A stretch of 38,625 nt of DNA, taken from NCBI GenBank assembly GCA_024644105.1, contig JAHELP010000004.1, positions 4,231 through 42,855 on the forward strand, given 5' to 3'. Origin of the DNA: Candidatus Nitrosopumilus sp. (lineage in GTDB: Archaea; Thermoproteota; Nitrososphaeria; Nitrososphaerales; Nitrosopumilaceae). This document shows positions 27,744 through 37,660 of the stretch, in pieces (within the stretch, counting starts at the first letter, position 1; each line of letters starts with the position of its first letter). Position numbers and translations under genes: made by a program. The notes beneath the pieces were generated by a model. The model searched no databases. It had not been told where the DNA came from and saw only the letters and a program-made list of their open reading frames with translations.

Positions 27744-28118
27744 TTAGTTTTTTTTATCTTTTGGAAAAGTCATTTCTGCCTTGATGAGAGTACCTTCTGG
27801 GACTACTGCATTATCTAAAACAATTGCATTTTTCTCTAACATTACATTATCTCCCATTGTAACACTTCTGCCAATAACAGCTTTTTTTGTGGCTACGACT
27901 TTAGCTCCCAGTACTGAATCATTGCCTATGTGGACTTTTTTCTCTATGACACATCCTTCGCCTAGTTTTACACCACTACCAATGACTGTCTTTTTTTCAA
28001 TGACCACTTTTTTACCAAATACACAATTGTCTCCGATGACTGCCTCTTTTTCTATTACTACACTGTCATCCATTGTGACATTGTTTCCTATTTTTGCACT
28101 TGGGTCTATGTCTGCCAT
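27744..28118 (-). CDS. Left-handed beta-helix mini-protein 2
   Basis: MADIDPSAKIGNNVTMDDSVVIEKEAVIGDNCVFGKKVVIEKKTVIG..., paralogous to neighbours. Confidence 0.88.
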   Translation of the reverse strand: MADIDPSAKIGNNVTMDDSVVIEKEAVIGDNCVFGKKVVIEKKTVIGSGVKLGEGCVIEKKVHIGNDSVLGAKVVATKKAVIGRSVTMGDNVMLEKNAIVLDNAVVPEGTLIKAEMTFPKDKKN

Positions 28119-28188
28119 GATAATTATTTAGAGTGATTTGATATAAAGAGTTGGAGTGAAGAATAATTAAAATTCATTTCTTCAAATC

Positions 28189-28584
28189 CTATTTGTTTTG
28201 ATATTTTGCTTTTAATGTTGTACCATCTGGAAAAGTTTTTCCTGCTGAAAGTACCGTTCCCATTGGAATGTCTGCACCATCTGGTACTTTGGTGTCTTTT
28301 TCTAAAACACATTCATCACCAATTTTAGCTCCGTTACCTACAGTAGCTCCTCCTTCAATTACTACATGTTTGCCTAGTACGCAATCATTACCAACATTTA
28401 CTTTTCTTTCTATGACACAGTGTTCACCCATTGTGACACCGTTTCCAACAATTGCATGTTTTTCAATTACTACTTTATTAGATAAAACACAATTGTCTCC
28501 AATATGTGCATCTCCTTCTACAACTGTACTGTCTTCCATCTTAGTATTGTTTCCAATAACTGCGCTTGTATCTATATCTGCCAT
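28189..28584 (-). CDS. Left-handed beta-helix mini-protein 3
   Basis: MADIDTSAVIGNNTKMEDSTVVEGDAHIGDNCVLSNKVVIEKHAIVG..., paralogous to neighbours. Confidence 0.88.
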   Translation of the reverse strand: MADIDTSAVIGNNTKMEDSTVVEGDAHIGDNCVLSNKVVIEKHAIVGNGVTMGEHCVIERKVNVGNDCVLGKHVVIEGGATVGNGAKIGDECVLEKDTKVPDGADIPMGTVLSAGKTFPDGTTLKAKYQNK

Positions 28585-28714
28585 GAAGATATGTCGTGAC
28601 CTTTACTTAAAGACCAATCTGTATTTGACTTGGTCATGTATGAAATCAATTAGATGATTTCTTTTTGTTTCATAAGAACAAGTTTTATACTTTAAAAAAA
28701 TGACTAATTGTATA

Positions 28715-30883
28715 ATGAAAGTTGCATTAATCTATAATGAAAATCGGATTGACCCTAACGATGTAATCAACGTTTTCGGAATGACTACAAAAGAACACTA
28801 TAGCTCAAAAGCTGTAGAGCGTGTTGCTAGAGCATTGGAAAAAGGTGGACACACTGTCAAAGTAGTTGAAGGTGATATTCATCTTGCAGATGAATTACGT
28901 GAATTTATGCCCAAAGTAGTTGCAGGTGAAAATCCTGGTATGGTGTTTAACATGGCATATGGTATACAAGGTCAGAACAGATACACTCACGTTCCAGCAA
29001 TGATGGAGATGTTAGGAATTCCATATATCGGCTCTGGCCCAGCAGGCCATGCTATTGTTCAAGATAAAGTAATGACAAAAATCGTTTTACAGAAAAATAA
29101 AATTCCCACTCCGGGATTTTGGGTATTTCGAACTCCTGAAGATAAACACGATGACTTGATTTTTCCAGTTATTGTAAAACCTAAACTAGAATCCACATCC
29201 ATGGGTATGGAGGTTGTTGATAATTGGCCTGATCTAAGGGCTGCAGTTAAAGTACAAATTGAAAAATTCCAGCAGGATATTTTGGTAGAGCAATTTATTT
29301 CTGGAAGGGAATTTGCAGTAGGGTTGTTGGGAAATCATCCTAACATAGAGGTTCTTCCTATAGTTGAAATTAATTTAGATAATCCTGATCAAATTCAAAC
29401 TATTTCTGATAAAAAGAAAAAAGGTGGAGTTGGAAAAACATGTCCTGCAAAATTATCCAAAGAAAAAACTGAAGAGATGAAACAAATGTGTAAAGATGCA
29501 TTTTCTGCTTTAGGACTAAATGACTATACTAGAGTAGATTTTAGAATGGATAAGGATGAAAATCTATACATCCTTGAATTAAATTCAATGGCAAGTCTTG
29601 GAACAGGTGGCTCATTCTTTTATGCAGGACAAACTGCAGGATATACTTATGAATCTCTGGTCAATAAAATTTTGGATGTTGCAGTAATTCGATACTTTGG
29701 ATCTACTATTCAACACACTGAAGATGATTCTGATTTAACTCAACCATTACGTGTTGTATCACGAACATATCTGCGAAGTCATTTACAAAGCTTAAAAGAC
29801 ACTTTGAAAGATTATGTGAATCTAAATACACATGTGTACAATCTTGAAAATATTAATCACCTAGGCTCTAAAATGTCCAAACGAATGACACATCTTGGAT
29901 TTACTGAACAAGTTTACAAACAATCTGATGTGGGTGACTTTCATTATTTCAAAAATCACTCTGATGCCAATAATGATATTTTATTCATATCTCACCTTGA
30001 TACACATTATGGACCAAATGATCTTATACCCTACTATGAAACCAGTGATAAGATTGTGGGTTCTGGTACTGCCGAAAGTAAAGGTGGGCTAGTTGTAATG
30101 TTAGGAGCACTACATGCATTAAGATTTTCAAAGAGACTTAGAAAAATAAAATGTGGTGTGTTACTAACAACTGATGATAGTTTAGGTGGACGATACAGTA
30201 GTTCATTGATTGAGGAAATTTCCAAAAAATCAAAATACATTCTTGGTTTAAAGTCTGGTAGCGTTGATGGTGGAATAATTACCACATGTTATGGTAGAAG
30301 TGATTATCAAATTAGATTTACATCTACTGATGATGAATCCATTTCAAACTTACATGGGATTATTCCTGTGCTGGGAAAAAAATTAGCAGCACTTGACAAG
30401 CTATCTAAAGATGAAAAGAATTACAAATTAAGTACAACATCTGTTGTTGCACAAGGCTCTCATGGCCACACCCCAAATTATGCTACTTTGTCATTAACAT
30501 GTAGTTACAAAACAGAAAAACTTGGAGAACAACTAGATTCAAAAATTAAAGCTATAATGAAAAAGCGTGAAACAAATTCTAAAAAACTTGGTGTTGCAAT
30601 AAATAAAATTCAAACTCGCCATCCTGTATTGGAGGAACCCTCTGACACTAAATTCTACAAGTTAGTTGAAGAATTGGCCAAAAAGCATGAGATAAAAATT
30701 AAAAAACACTCTCAATTCCTGTCTTCAGATATTAGTAATGTACCAGTTCGTCTTCCAGCTCTTGATGGTTTTGGAGCTCTAGGAAACTACTATCGTTCTC
30801 CTAAGGAATACATTGTTCATGATAGTATAGTGGAGAGAGCATCATTATTGGCATCTGTAATTTACAAATGTGCAGGAAACTAA
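28715..30883 (+). CDS. D-Ala-D-Ala-ligase-like ATP-grasp domain fused to an M20-peptidase-like domain (alternative start 28700)
   Basis: N-terminal half: MLGIPYIGSGPAGHAIVQDKVMTK, VIVKPKLESTSMGMEVV, DFRMDKDENLYILELNSMASLGTGG. C-terminal half: ISHLDTHYG, GSGTAESKGGLVVMLGAL, HGHTPNYA. Confidence 0.85.
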   Translation: MKVALIYNENRIDPNDVINVFGMTTKEHYSSKAVERVARALEKGGHTVKVVEGDIHLADELREFMPKVVAGENPGMVFNMAYGIQGQNRYTHVPAMMEMLGIPYIGSGPAGHAIVQDKVMTKIVLQKNKIPTPGFWVFRTPEDKHDDLIFPVIVKPKLESTSMGMEVVDNWPDLRAAVKVQIEKFQQDILVEQFISGREFAVGLLGNHPNIEVLPIVEINLDNPDQIQTISDKKKKGGVGKTCPAKLSKEKTEEMKQMCKDAFSALGLNDYTRVDFRMDKDENLYILELNSMASLGTGGSFFYAGQTAGYTYESLVNKILDVAVIRYFGSTIQHTEDDSDLTQPLRVVSRTYLRSHLQSLKDTLKDYVNLNTHVYNLENINHLGSKMSKRMTHLGFTEQVYKQSDVGDFHYFKNHSDANNDILFISHLDTHYGPNDLIPYYETSDKIVGSGTAESKGGLVVMLGALHALRFSKRLRKIKCGVLLTTDDSLGGRYSSSLIEEISKKSKYILGLKSGSVDGGIITTCYGRSDYQIRFTSTDDESISNLHGIIPVLGKKLAALDKLSKDEKNYKLSTTSVVAQGSHGHTPNYATLSLTCSYKTEKLGEQLDSKIKAIMKKRETNSKKLGVAINKIQTRHPVLEEPSDTKFYKLVEELAKKHEIKIKKHSQFLSSDISNVPVRLPALDGFGALGNYYRSPKEYIVHDSIVERASLLASVIYKCAGN

Positions 30884-31012
30884 TTTTTCTACACTTGAAT
30901 CTAACTTGCGTAAAACTAAATCTTATTTTTTAATCATTTAATCAATTAGGCTCAAGTAGAAACCTTTGTTAACATTAATTATTATTTTTGATTAGTATGG
31001 AGGATCTTCAAA

Positions 31013-32659
31013 TTGAAAGATAAAATTGGAATAATTACTAATAGACTTGTATATGGATTTACTTTTGCTTTCTTGTATCAGATTGTTATTGGAATTGCAA
31101 CATCCTTGCTTTCCTTACCTCTGACAGGTAATATTCAAGATCTTATATCTGGAGTTGAACAAATTGATTCCAATGAAGGCCCTTGGCTGGTTGCTTGGTG
31201 GATTGCTTCAACCATAATCATTACTGTAATGGCATTGTTAATTATTAGATATAAAAAATATCTGTCTCCATACAAGGGCGAAAAAGATATTGAAATTCCT
31301 CCAAAGATTACTGCTTTAACTGCAATAATTATTGGTGCTACTATCTCATTTTTGTTTTTCTTATTGGATACTGTTATAGGATTTATTGTGGAGACTGGCT
31401 CTAAAACAGATGTATCTGCAATATATGAAGCTGCATTAATTGGAGACTTTACTCCGTTAGTTGTTAGCCTTATTTTTTCAATAATTGCTGGATTCATTAT
31501 TGTTGGAGTTGCAAGCAAAACATCCAAAGTAAAAGAAATTACAAAAGATATTGGTTTACAAGATATTACAAATATTAAACAAGTTTTCAATAAAACTAAA
31601 ACTCAGAAAACCACTTTGTCTTCTACCATTGGTCAGAGACCTGGTGCATTAATTCATGTTGGAGAACAAAAAGTCGATAAAGTAATAATTAATTTAATGG
31701 AATATGATGCTGAAAAAATTAATGAAATTGATAATGCAACTGTTGAAGACTGTTTAGAATCTAAAAATAAGTCTAATGTATCTTGGGTTAACATAGTAGG
31801 AGTTCATGATGCAAATATCATCAAAACTTTTGGTGATAGTTTTGGAATCCATTCATTACATCAATCAAACATTATGAATACTGAATTGAGACCCTCAGTT
31901 GAAATCCATGATGACCATATTTTGATAATGCTGAAAATGCCTCACTATGATACTCAAACTGGAAAATTGGATTTGGAACAAATTTCAATTGTTTTGGCTG
32001 AAAACCATGTCTTGACTTTTCAAGAAATTGAAGATGACTTTTTTGATGAGATACGAAAGAGATTAAGAGAGAATTCAGGCAGTATTAGGAAGCAAAAAAC
32101 TGATTATCTTGTATATTCTCTAGTTGATGCAATAATTGACAGCTATTTCCTTGTAATAGAAAAGATAGGTGATCTTACTGAAGATTTGGAAGAGGAATTG
32201 ATGAAAAACCCAACTCCTGAAACAATGCAAACTATTCAAACTCTAAAACGTAGAATGATATCATTAAGAAAAGCAATTTGGCCAGGACGAGAAATTATTA
32301 ATTCTCTAGAACGTGATTCCACTGCTTTAATCACTGATTATACTAGAACATATCTACGTGATGTCTATAACCACACCATTCAGGTAACTGATTCCATTGA
32401 AGGATTACGTGATGTGATTGGTGGCATGCTTGACACGTACTTGTCAAGTGTAAGTAATAGGATGAATGAAGTTATGAAAACACTTACTATCATTGCAGCA
32501 ATTTTCATCCCGATTACATTCATAGCTGGAATCTATGGAACTAATTTTTCATACGTTCCAGAGCTGCAATGGGAAGGAAGTTATTTTGTAATGCTTACCG
32601 CAATGGCAATTATCTCTGTTGCAATGCTTGCTTGGTTTAAGAAAAAGAGATGGCTCTAA
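31013..32659 (+). CDS. CorA-like divalent cation transporter with additional N-terminal membrane domain (TTG start)
   Basis: About 4 TM N-terminally; CorA core; C-terminal ITFIAGIYGTNFSYVPELQWEGSYF. Confidence 0.88.
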   Translation: MKDKIGIITNRLVYGFTFAFLYQIVIGIATSLLSLPLTGNIQDLISGVEQIDSNEGPWLVAWWIASTIIITVMALLIIRYKKYLSPYKGEKDIEIPPKITALTAIIIGATISFLFFLLDTVIGFIVETGSKTDVSAIYEAALIGDFTPLVVSLIFSIIAGFIIVGVASKTSKVKEITKDIGLQDITNIKQVFNKTKTQKTTLSSTIGQRPGALIHVGEQKVDKVIINLMEYDAEKINEIDNATVEDCLESKNKSNVSWVNIVGVHDANIIKTFGDSFGIHSLHQSNIMNTELRPSVEIHDDHILIMLKMPHYDTQTGKLDLEQISIVLAENHVLTFQEIEDDFFDEIRKRLRENSGSIRKQKTDYLVYSLVDAIIDSYFLVIEKIGDLTEDLEEELMKNPTPETMQTIQTLKRRMISLRKAIWPGREIINSLERDSTALITDYTRTYLRDVYNHTIQVTDSIEGLRDVIGGMLDTYLSSVSNRMNEVMKTLTIIAAIFIPITFIAGIYGTNFSYVPELQWEGSYFVMLTAMAIISVAMLAWFKKKRWL

Positions 32660-32718
32660 TCTGAATTCATCTACAAATAATCCCTTTTACAAACACTTTG
32701 TAGACAATGAGGTAAATC

Positions 32719-33522
32719 ATGTCTAATAGGGCCCTGCAAAGAGCATATGAAATACTAGAAGGAACAACAAATGATAAACTCACAAAAAGTTTTCAAATTT
32801 TTATTATTTCTTTGATTACTGTAAACGTAATTGTTGTAATTATTGAAACAGAGGAATCTGTATTAGATCAATATGGATATTTGTTTACCCCGTTTGAAGT
32901 TTTTTCAGTAATTATTTTTACTGGTGAATATATTGGGCGAATTTTAATTTACAAACTAAATCCAAAATATAACAATTCCAAATTTGGTTTGTTGAGAATG
33001 CTTGTTTCCCCTATGATGTTAGTTGATTTAGCGGCAATACTCCCATTCTTCTTACCATTCGTAGTCACAGATACCAGATTCATTAGAATTATTCGTCTCT
33101 TGAGACTCTTTAGATTATTCAAGCTTTCTAGATATTCTGAACCCATGCAAACTTTGGGCGCTGTTTTTAAGGCCAAAGCCGGAGACTTGGCAGTTGCCTT
33201 TTTCATACTGTTCATTGTGCTAATTTTTGCTTCAAGTTTGATGTATCATGCTGAACATGAGGCACAACCCGAGGTATTTTCAAGTATTCCTGCCTCAATG
33301 TGGTGGGGAATAGTCACTTTGACTACTATAGGATATGGTGACGTCTATCCAATCACAATTCCTGGAAAATTAATTGCAGCTGGTGTTGCTGTTATTGGAA
33401 TAGCAGTCTATGCAATTCCAACAGGAATAATGGCATCTGCATTCAGTGATGAATTACGAAAGAAAAAAGAGCAGACAAAAAATACATGCCCTCATTGTGG
33501 AAAGGATATATCGCATGAATAA
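32719..33522 (+). CDS. Kv-like 6-TM potassium channel with C-terminal CxxC motif
   Basis: S4 RFIRIIRLLRLFRLFKLSR; pore SMWWGIVTLTTIGYGDVYP; C-terminal NTCPHCGKDISHE. Confidence 0.93.
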   Translation: MSNRALQRAYEILEGTTNDKLTKSFQIFIISLITVNVIVVIIETEESVLDQYGYLFTPFEVFSVIIFTGEYIGRILIYKLNPKYNNSKFGLLRMLVSPMMLVDLAAILPFFLPFVVTDTRFIRIIRLLRLFRLFKLSRYSEPMQTLGAVFKAKAGDLAVAFFILFIVLIFASSLMYHAEHEAQPEVFSSIPASMWWGIVTLTTIGYGDVYPITIPGKLIAAGVAVIGIAVYAIPTGIMASAFSDELRKKKEQTKNTCPHCGKDISHE

Positions 33523-33545
33523 AAAATACTAGTAGAAGAATCAAA

Positions 33546-35234
33546 ATGAAAGCTTCGGACTTGTTTGTAAAATGTTTAGAAAATGAAGGTGTTGAATACA
33601 TTTTTGGAATCCCTGGTGAAGAAAACGCTGACTTTATGATGTCATTATCAGAATCAAAAATTAAATTTATTTTAACTAGACATGAGCAAGGAGCTGCTTT
33701 CATGGCAGATGTGTATGGAAGACTAACAGGTAAAGTTGGTGTATGTCTTGCCACTTTGGGTCCTGGTGCAACTAATCTTGTAACAGGTGTTGCAAATGCA
33801 AACATGGACCGGTCTAGATTACTTGCAATCACTGGTCAAACTGATTCTCATCTGTTACACAAAGAGTCTCATCAAAATATGGATGCAATTACAATGTTTA
33901 AGCCAATTACAAAATGGAATTGGTCTATTCGTAATCCTCAAAATATCCCAGAAATTGTAAGACGGGCTTTTAAAATTGCACTAGAAGAAAAACCCGGAGC
34001 GGTACATATCGAATTACCACAAGACATTGCTAAAGGTGAAGCTGATATTCCTCCAATAGAACCGCAACCTATCTTTAGATCAGAGGCAAATGAGGAGTTG
34101 ATCAAACAGGCTGTTCAATTAATTTTACATGCAAAAAACCCAATAATTTTTCTTGGAAATGGCTGTGTTAGAGAAAATGCCAGTCCCCATATACGAAAAT
34201 TTGTAGAGAAAACAGGTATCATTGCAATGAATACGTTTATGGGAAAAGGAGTAGTTTCAGATGATTCTCCATTACATTTACACACCATAGGAATCAAAGA
34301 TGCAGACCATGCCTTACTAGCCATGAAATCAGCAGATGTGGTAATTGCAGTAGGTGTAGATCTTGTAGAATATAGTCCTAAAAATTGGAATCTTGACTTG
34401 AATAAGAAAATCATACACATTGATTTCACACCCTCTGAAGTGTATACGTATTACAGACCAATTGTTGAGATTGTCTCTGATATAGAATATGCTGTGGATG
34501 CCATCTTGGCAGAACTGGAACTGCAAACAAAACTACATCCTGAATTAGATATATTCCCTAGAAAACAGATTCCTGAAATATTTCAGAAAATTTTACGTGA
34601 AGTTGATGAGCGACGAGATTCATTTAATGATGATATGTCATTTCCAATAAAACCCGAAAAATTAGTTATTGATGTAAGAAATGCTATGGGTGAATATGAT
34701 ATTGTTTTATCAGACGTAGGAGCTCACAAGCTTTGGATTTCTAAAATTTACAAAACATATCAACCAAACACTTGTCTAATTCCCAATGGATTTTGTTCAA
34801 TGGGCTTTGCATTCCCTGGTGCTATTGCTGCAAAGATAGTATATCCTGATAGAAATGTAGTAGCAATGTGTGGCGATGCAGGATTTTTGATGAACGTGCA
34901 AGAACTAGAAACCGCAGTCAGACTAAAACTTTCAGTAATTACTGTAATTTGGTGTGATCAAGATTTGGGTATGATTTCTATGAAACAAAAAAATGAATTT
35001 GGAAAAAGTGTATTTACAAAATTTACAAATCCTGATTTTATTGCTTTGGCTGAAAGTTTTGGAGCCGTTGGATTTGTAGCAAAATCTACAGAAGAGTTTT
35101 CAGTCATTTTAGAAGATGCTAAAAAAATTAAAGACAAACCAGTAATCATTGCTATTGATGTTGACTACTCTAGAAACAGTGTTCTGTTAAATGATAATAA
35201 CTATGAAAAAACACGCCTGATTAATAACACTTAG
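33546..35234 (+). CDS. Second acetolactate-synthase-like TPP enzyme (AlsS-like)
   Basis: FGIPGEENADFM, RHEQGAAFMADVYGR, LGPGATNLVTG, KESHQNMDAITMFKPITKWN, CGDAGFLMNVQELETAVRL; no small-subunit gene adjacent. Confidence 0.85.
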   Translation: MKASDLFVKCLENEGVEYIFGIPGEENADFMMSLSESKIKFILTRHEQGAAFMADVYGRLTGKVGVCLATLGPGATNLVTGVANANMDRSRLLAITGQTDSHLLHKESHQNMDAITMFKPITKWNWSIRNPQNIPEIVRRAFKIALEEKPGAVHIELPQDIAKGEADIPPIEPQPIFRSEANEELIKQAVQLILHAKNPIIFLGNGCVRENASPHIRKFVEKTGIIAMNTFMGKGVVSDDSPLHLHTIGIKDADHALLAMKSADVVIAVGVDLVEYSPKNWNLDLNKKIIHIDFTPSEVYTYYRPIVEIVSDIEYAVDAILAELELQTKLHPELDIFPRKQIPEIFQKILREVDERRDSFNDDMSFPIKPEKLVIDVRNAMGEYDIVLSDVGAHKLWISKIYKTYQPNTCLIPNGFCSMGFAFPGAIAAKIVYPDRNVVAMCGDAGFLMNVQELETAVRLKLSVITVIWCDQDLGMISMKQKNEFGKSVFTKFTNPDFIALAESFGAVGFVAKSTEEFSVILEDAKKIKDKPVIIAIDVDYSRNSVLLNDNNYEKTRLINNT

Positions 35235-35297
35235 TTTATCCTAATAATGATGATGTTAAAATAATCCTTTTAGGATTGAATTACATACACTACTTAC

Positions 35298-35762
35298 ATG
35301 GTCGATAAAGAAGAAAAATCACAAAGTTTTGGAAAGAGTCTCAAAAAGAAACAAGAGAACCTTGTTGATGATGTTACAAAGAATTATTCCCAAGCAATAG
35401 AGCAGGGTCGAGACTTTGGAAAAGAATCTATCTCAAAAATAAGTCAAATGACTGATACTGCTACTGATTTTCTAAAATCACAAGAGTATCTCAAATCACT
35501 AAAAACCAATTCGTTAAAAATAGGAGAAAAAAGTAAGGAACAAAAAACCCAATTTAGCAAAAAGTCACCAAAATATTTTAAGAAAATTATTAATGCTTTT
35601 TTCTACTTTTTTGAATTAATTGTAGGTAGAATCAAGATAGGTACACAATATGGAACTACAAGCCTTGAAATTTTAGAAAAATTAGCCAAACTAAAAGAAT
35701 TAGGCATTATTACCGATAAAGAATTTACTGAGAAAAAGAAAAAGATCCTAGATAGAATTTGA
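35298..35762 (+). CDS. Hypothetical protein with SHOCT-like C-terminus
   Basis: Ends LEKLAKLKELGIITDKEFTEKKKKILDRI. Confidence 0.65.
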   Translation: MVDKEEKSQSFGKSLKKKQENLVDDVTKNYSQAIEQGRDFGKESISKISQMTDTATDFLKSQEYLKSLKTNSLKIGEKSKEQKTQFSKKSPKYFKKIINAFFYFFELIVGRIKIGTQYGTTSLEILEKLAKLKELGIITDKEFTEKKKKILDRI

Positions 35763-35802
35763 AAATATTTGGGATTTATCAATTATTTGTAGAAGGTAAG
35801 TC

Positions 35803-37587
35803 ATGACTGTAGAAGTTACTGATTTTCTAGCATTACTGGCATTATTGCTAGGTGGAGGTATGATTGGTGCAGGAATTATGAAAAAAATAAAATTCCCTAC
35901 CATTATCGGTTTTATCTTAATTGGAATGATTGCAGGACCCTATGGTCTTGGGATAGTTGATGATGTAGAACTGATTAATCTTTTAGCAGAGCTTGGAATT
36001 ATAATTTTATTATTTGTTATAGGTTTAGAATTTAGTTTACAGAAATTACGCAAAGCTGGAATCAAAGCAATTGTTGTAGGGATGTCTGAACTTTCAATAA
36101 TGTTTTTCTTGGCATATGTTGGTGCATTCTCTTTTGGTTGGTCCCACTTGGAAGCATTGTATCTTGCAGGAATATTATCAATCAGTAGTACGGCAATATC
36201 TCTTCGAGTTATGAGGGATCTTAAATTAGTCAAAACTAAAGAGTTCAACACTGTTATCACGATACTAATTGTTGAAGACCTTGCAGCTGTTCTGCTTTTG
36301 GTAATTCTAGGAAATGCGTCTGCTGGTGCAGAACTTGATTTCAGTGGGGTCGGAATTTTGGTTTTACAGAGTTTAACCTTCTTTGTAATAGCCTTAGGCT
36401 TGGGAATTAAACTAATACCGAAATTACTAGAAAAGATTCATGGATTAGATATTCCTGAAGCGCCGTTTATTACAGCTCTGGCATTAGGTTTTGGTTTAGC
36501 AGTCCTTGCTCATTTTCTAGGACAGAGTTCTGCAATTGGTGCGTTTATCATGGGTATGATTATTGCATCCTCAAAACATTCTGAGCAAATTACTAAAAAG
36601 ATTCTCCCGTTACGTGATTTCTTTGGTGTAATTTTCTTCGTATCAATTGGAATGCTTGTAAATATTATGTCGATTCCCGAAGTAGCACTAATTTCAATAC
36701 CTATCATAATTTTAGCTGTTCTTGGAAAGTTTGTAGGAAATTTCTTTGGTGCCTCTATTGGAGGTCATGATGTTCATGGAGCATCAACTATAGCTACCGC
36801 AATGGTGCCTAGAGGGGAATTTTCATTCATTATGGCAAAACAAGCTGTCGATGGTGGCTCAGTTAGAGATACTTTGTATCCTGTCACAATGCTTGTTACC
36901 TTGGCAACGATGCTTTGCATTCCTTTACTACTGAAAGCTTTGCCCACTCTAGCAAACCGCGATACTATTGTCCCTATGAAGATTCTAAATCCTATTTTTA
37001 TTGTTGGTAAATTTTTTAATAAATTAATGAGTTCCCCTGATGATGACAGTCAATTTACTAAAATGCTAAAACATCACGGCCCAAAATTCTTTGTAAACTT
37101 GATGATAGTAATTGCAATTTTGGCAATTATTGATTACTTTAATGATGACATTGTAAATATCATAAATGATTTTGGAATACCATTAGCTGTTGAACCTGAA
37201 ATATTGTTAACAATTATCAGTATTTTGTTAATTATTTATCCTGTAATTTCACTACTTGGAAAAATTGAAAAATTTGTTACTAACATATCTGATATACTAT
37301 CAACAAAACTAATTCCTGCTGATACTCAACGTATAGAAGAAAAACCTCTTCATAGATTGCTGCGAAATATTTTCTTCATTGGTGTTATTTTGATACTAAT
37401 TGCAGTCATTCAGCCCTATATTGCAGATATAGAACTATTGCCATTTTTACCATTTATAATTTCAGGAATAGGTTTGGCCGTTGCAATCATACTAATTGCT
37501 GATTCTGTCTTTGTATTTCAAAAATTATCTCATGGACATATTATGGATAGTTTGATGAAAGAAGACGAGCAACCTGACTCTGAATAA
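35803..37587 (+). CDS. CPA2/Kef-type monovalent cation:proton antiporter
   Basis: IKFPTIIGFILIGMIAGPYGLGI, GLEFSLQKLRK, SSTAISLRVM, GQSSAIGAFIMGMIIASSKHSEQI; no TrkA-N domain, extra C-terminal TM segment. Confidence 0.92.
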   Translation: MTVEVTDFLALLALLLGGGMIGAGIMKKIKFPTIIGFILIGMIAGPYGLGIVDDVELINLLAELGIIILLFVIGLEFSLQKLRKAGIKAIVVGMSELSIMFFLAYVGAFSFGWSHLEALYLAGILSISSTAISLRVMRDLKLVKTKEFNTVITILIVEDLAAVLLLVILGNASAGAELDFSGVGILVLQSLTFFVIALGLGIKLIPKLLEKIHGLDIPEAPFITALALGFGLAVLAHFLGQSSAIGAFIMGMIIASSKHSEQITKKILPLRDFFGVIFFVSIGMLVNIMSIPEVALISIPIIILAVLGKFVGNFFGASIGGHDVHGASTIATAMVPRGEFSFIMAKQAVDGGSVRDTLYPVTMLVTLATMLCIPLLLKALPTLANRDTIVPMKILNPIFIVGKFFNKLMSSPDDDSQFTKMLKHHGPKFFVNLMIVIAILAIIDYFNDDIVNIINDFGIPLAVEPEILLTIISILLIIYPVISLLGKIEKFVTNISDILSTKLIPADTQRIEEKPLHRLLRNIFFIGVILILIAVIQPYIADIELLPFLPFIISGIGLAVAIILIADSVFVFQKLSHGHIMDSLMKEDEQPDSE

Positions 37588-37588
37588 T

Positions 37589-37660
37589 TTATTTTAAAAA
37601 TTCTGGATACTCTTCATCTGTATCTGGAAATAACTTTTTTCTCTTTTTTTTAATCGTCAA
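37589..37660 (-). CDS. Possible 23-aa micro-ORF overlapping the RAM gene end
   Basis: TTG-initiated MTIKKKRKKLFPDTDEEYPEFLK*; overlaps 37650-37660. Confidence 0.2.
   Translation of the reverse strand: MTIKKKRKKLFPDTDEEYPEFLK

Noticed and set aside
27301-28657. Three plus-strand ORFs opposite the beta-helix genes, and minus ORF 28124-28312
   Set aside because: Repetitive Ser/Thr/Pro translations are the antisense or shifted-frame echo of the hexapeptide periodicity.
35263-35277. AATCCT-ttt-AGGATT hairpin before the SHOCT-like gene
   Set aside because: Only 6 bp in an AT-rich promoter; too likely by chance to report as an element.
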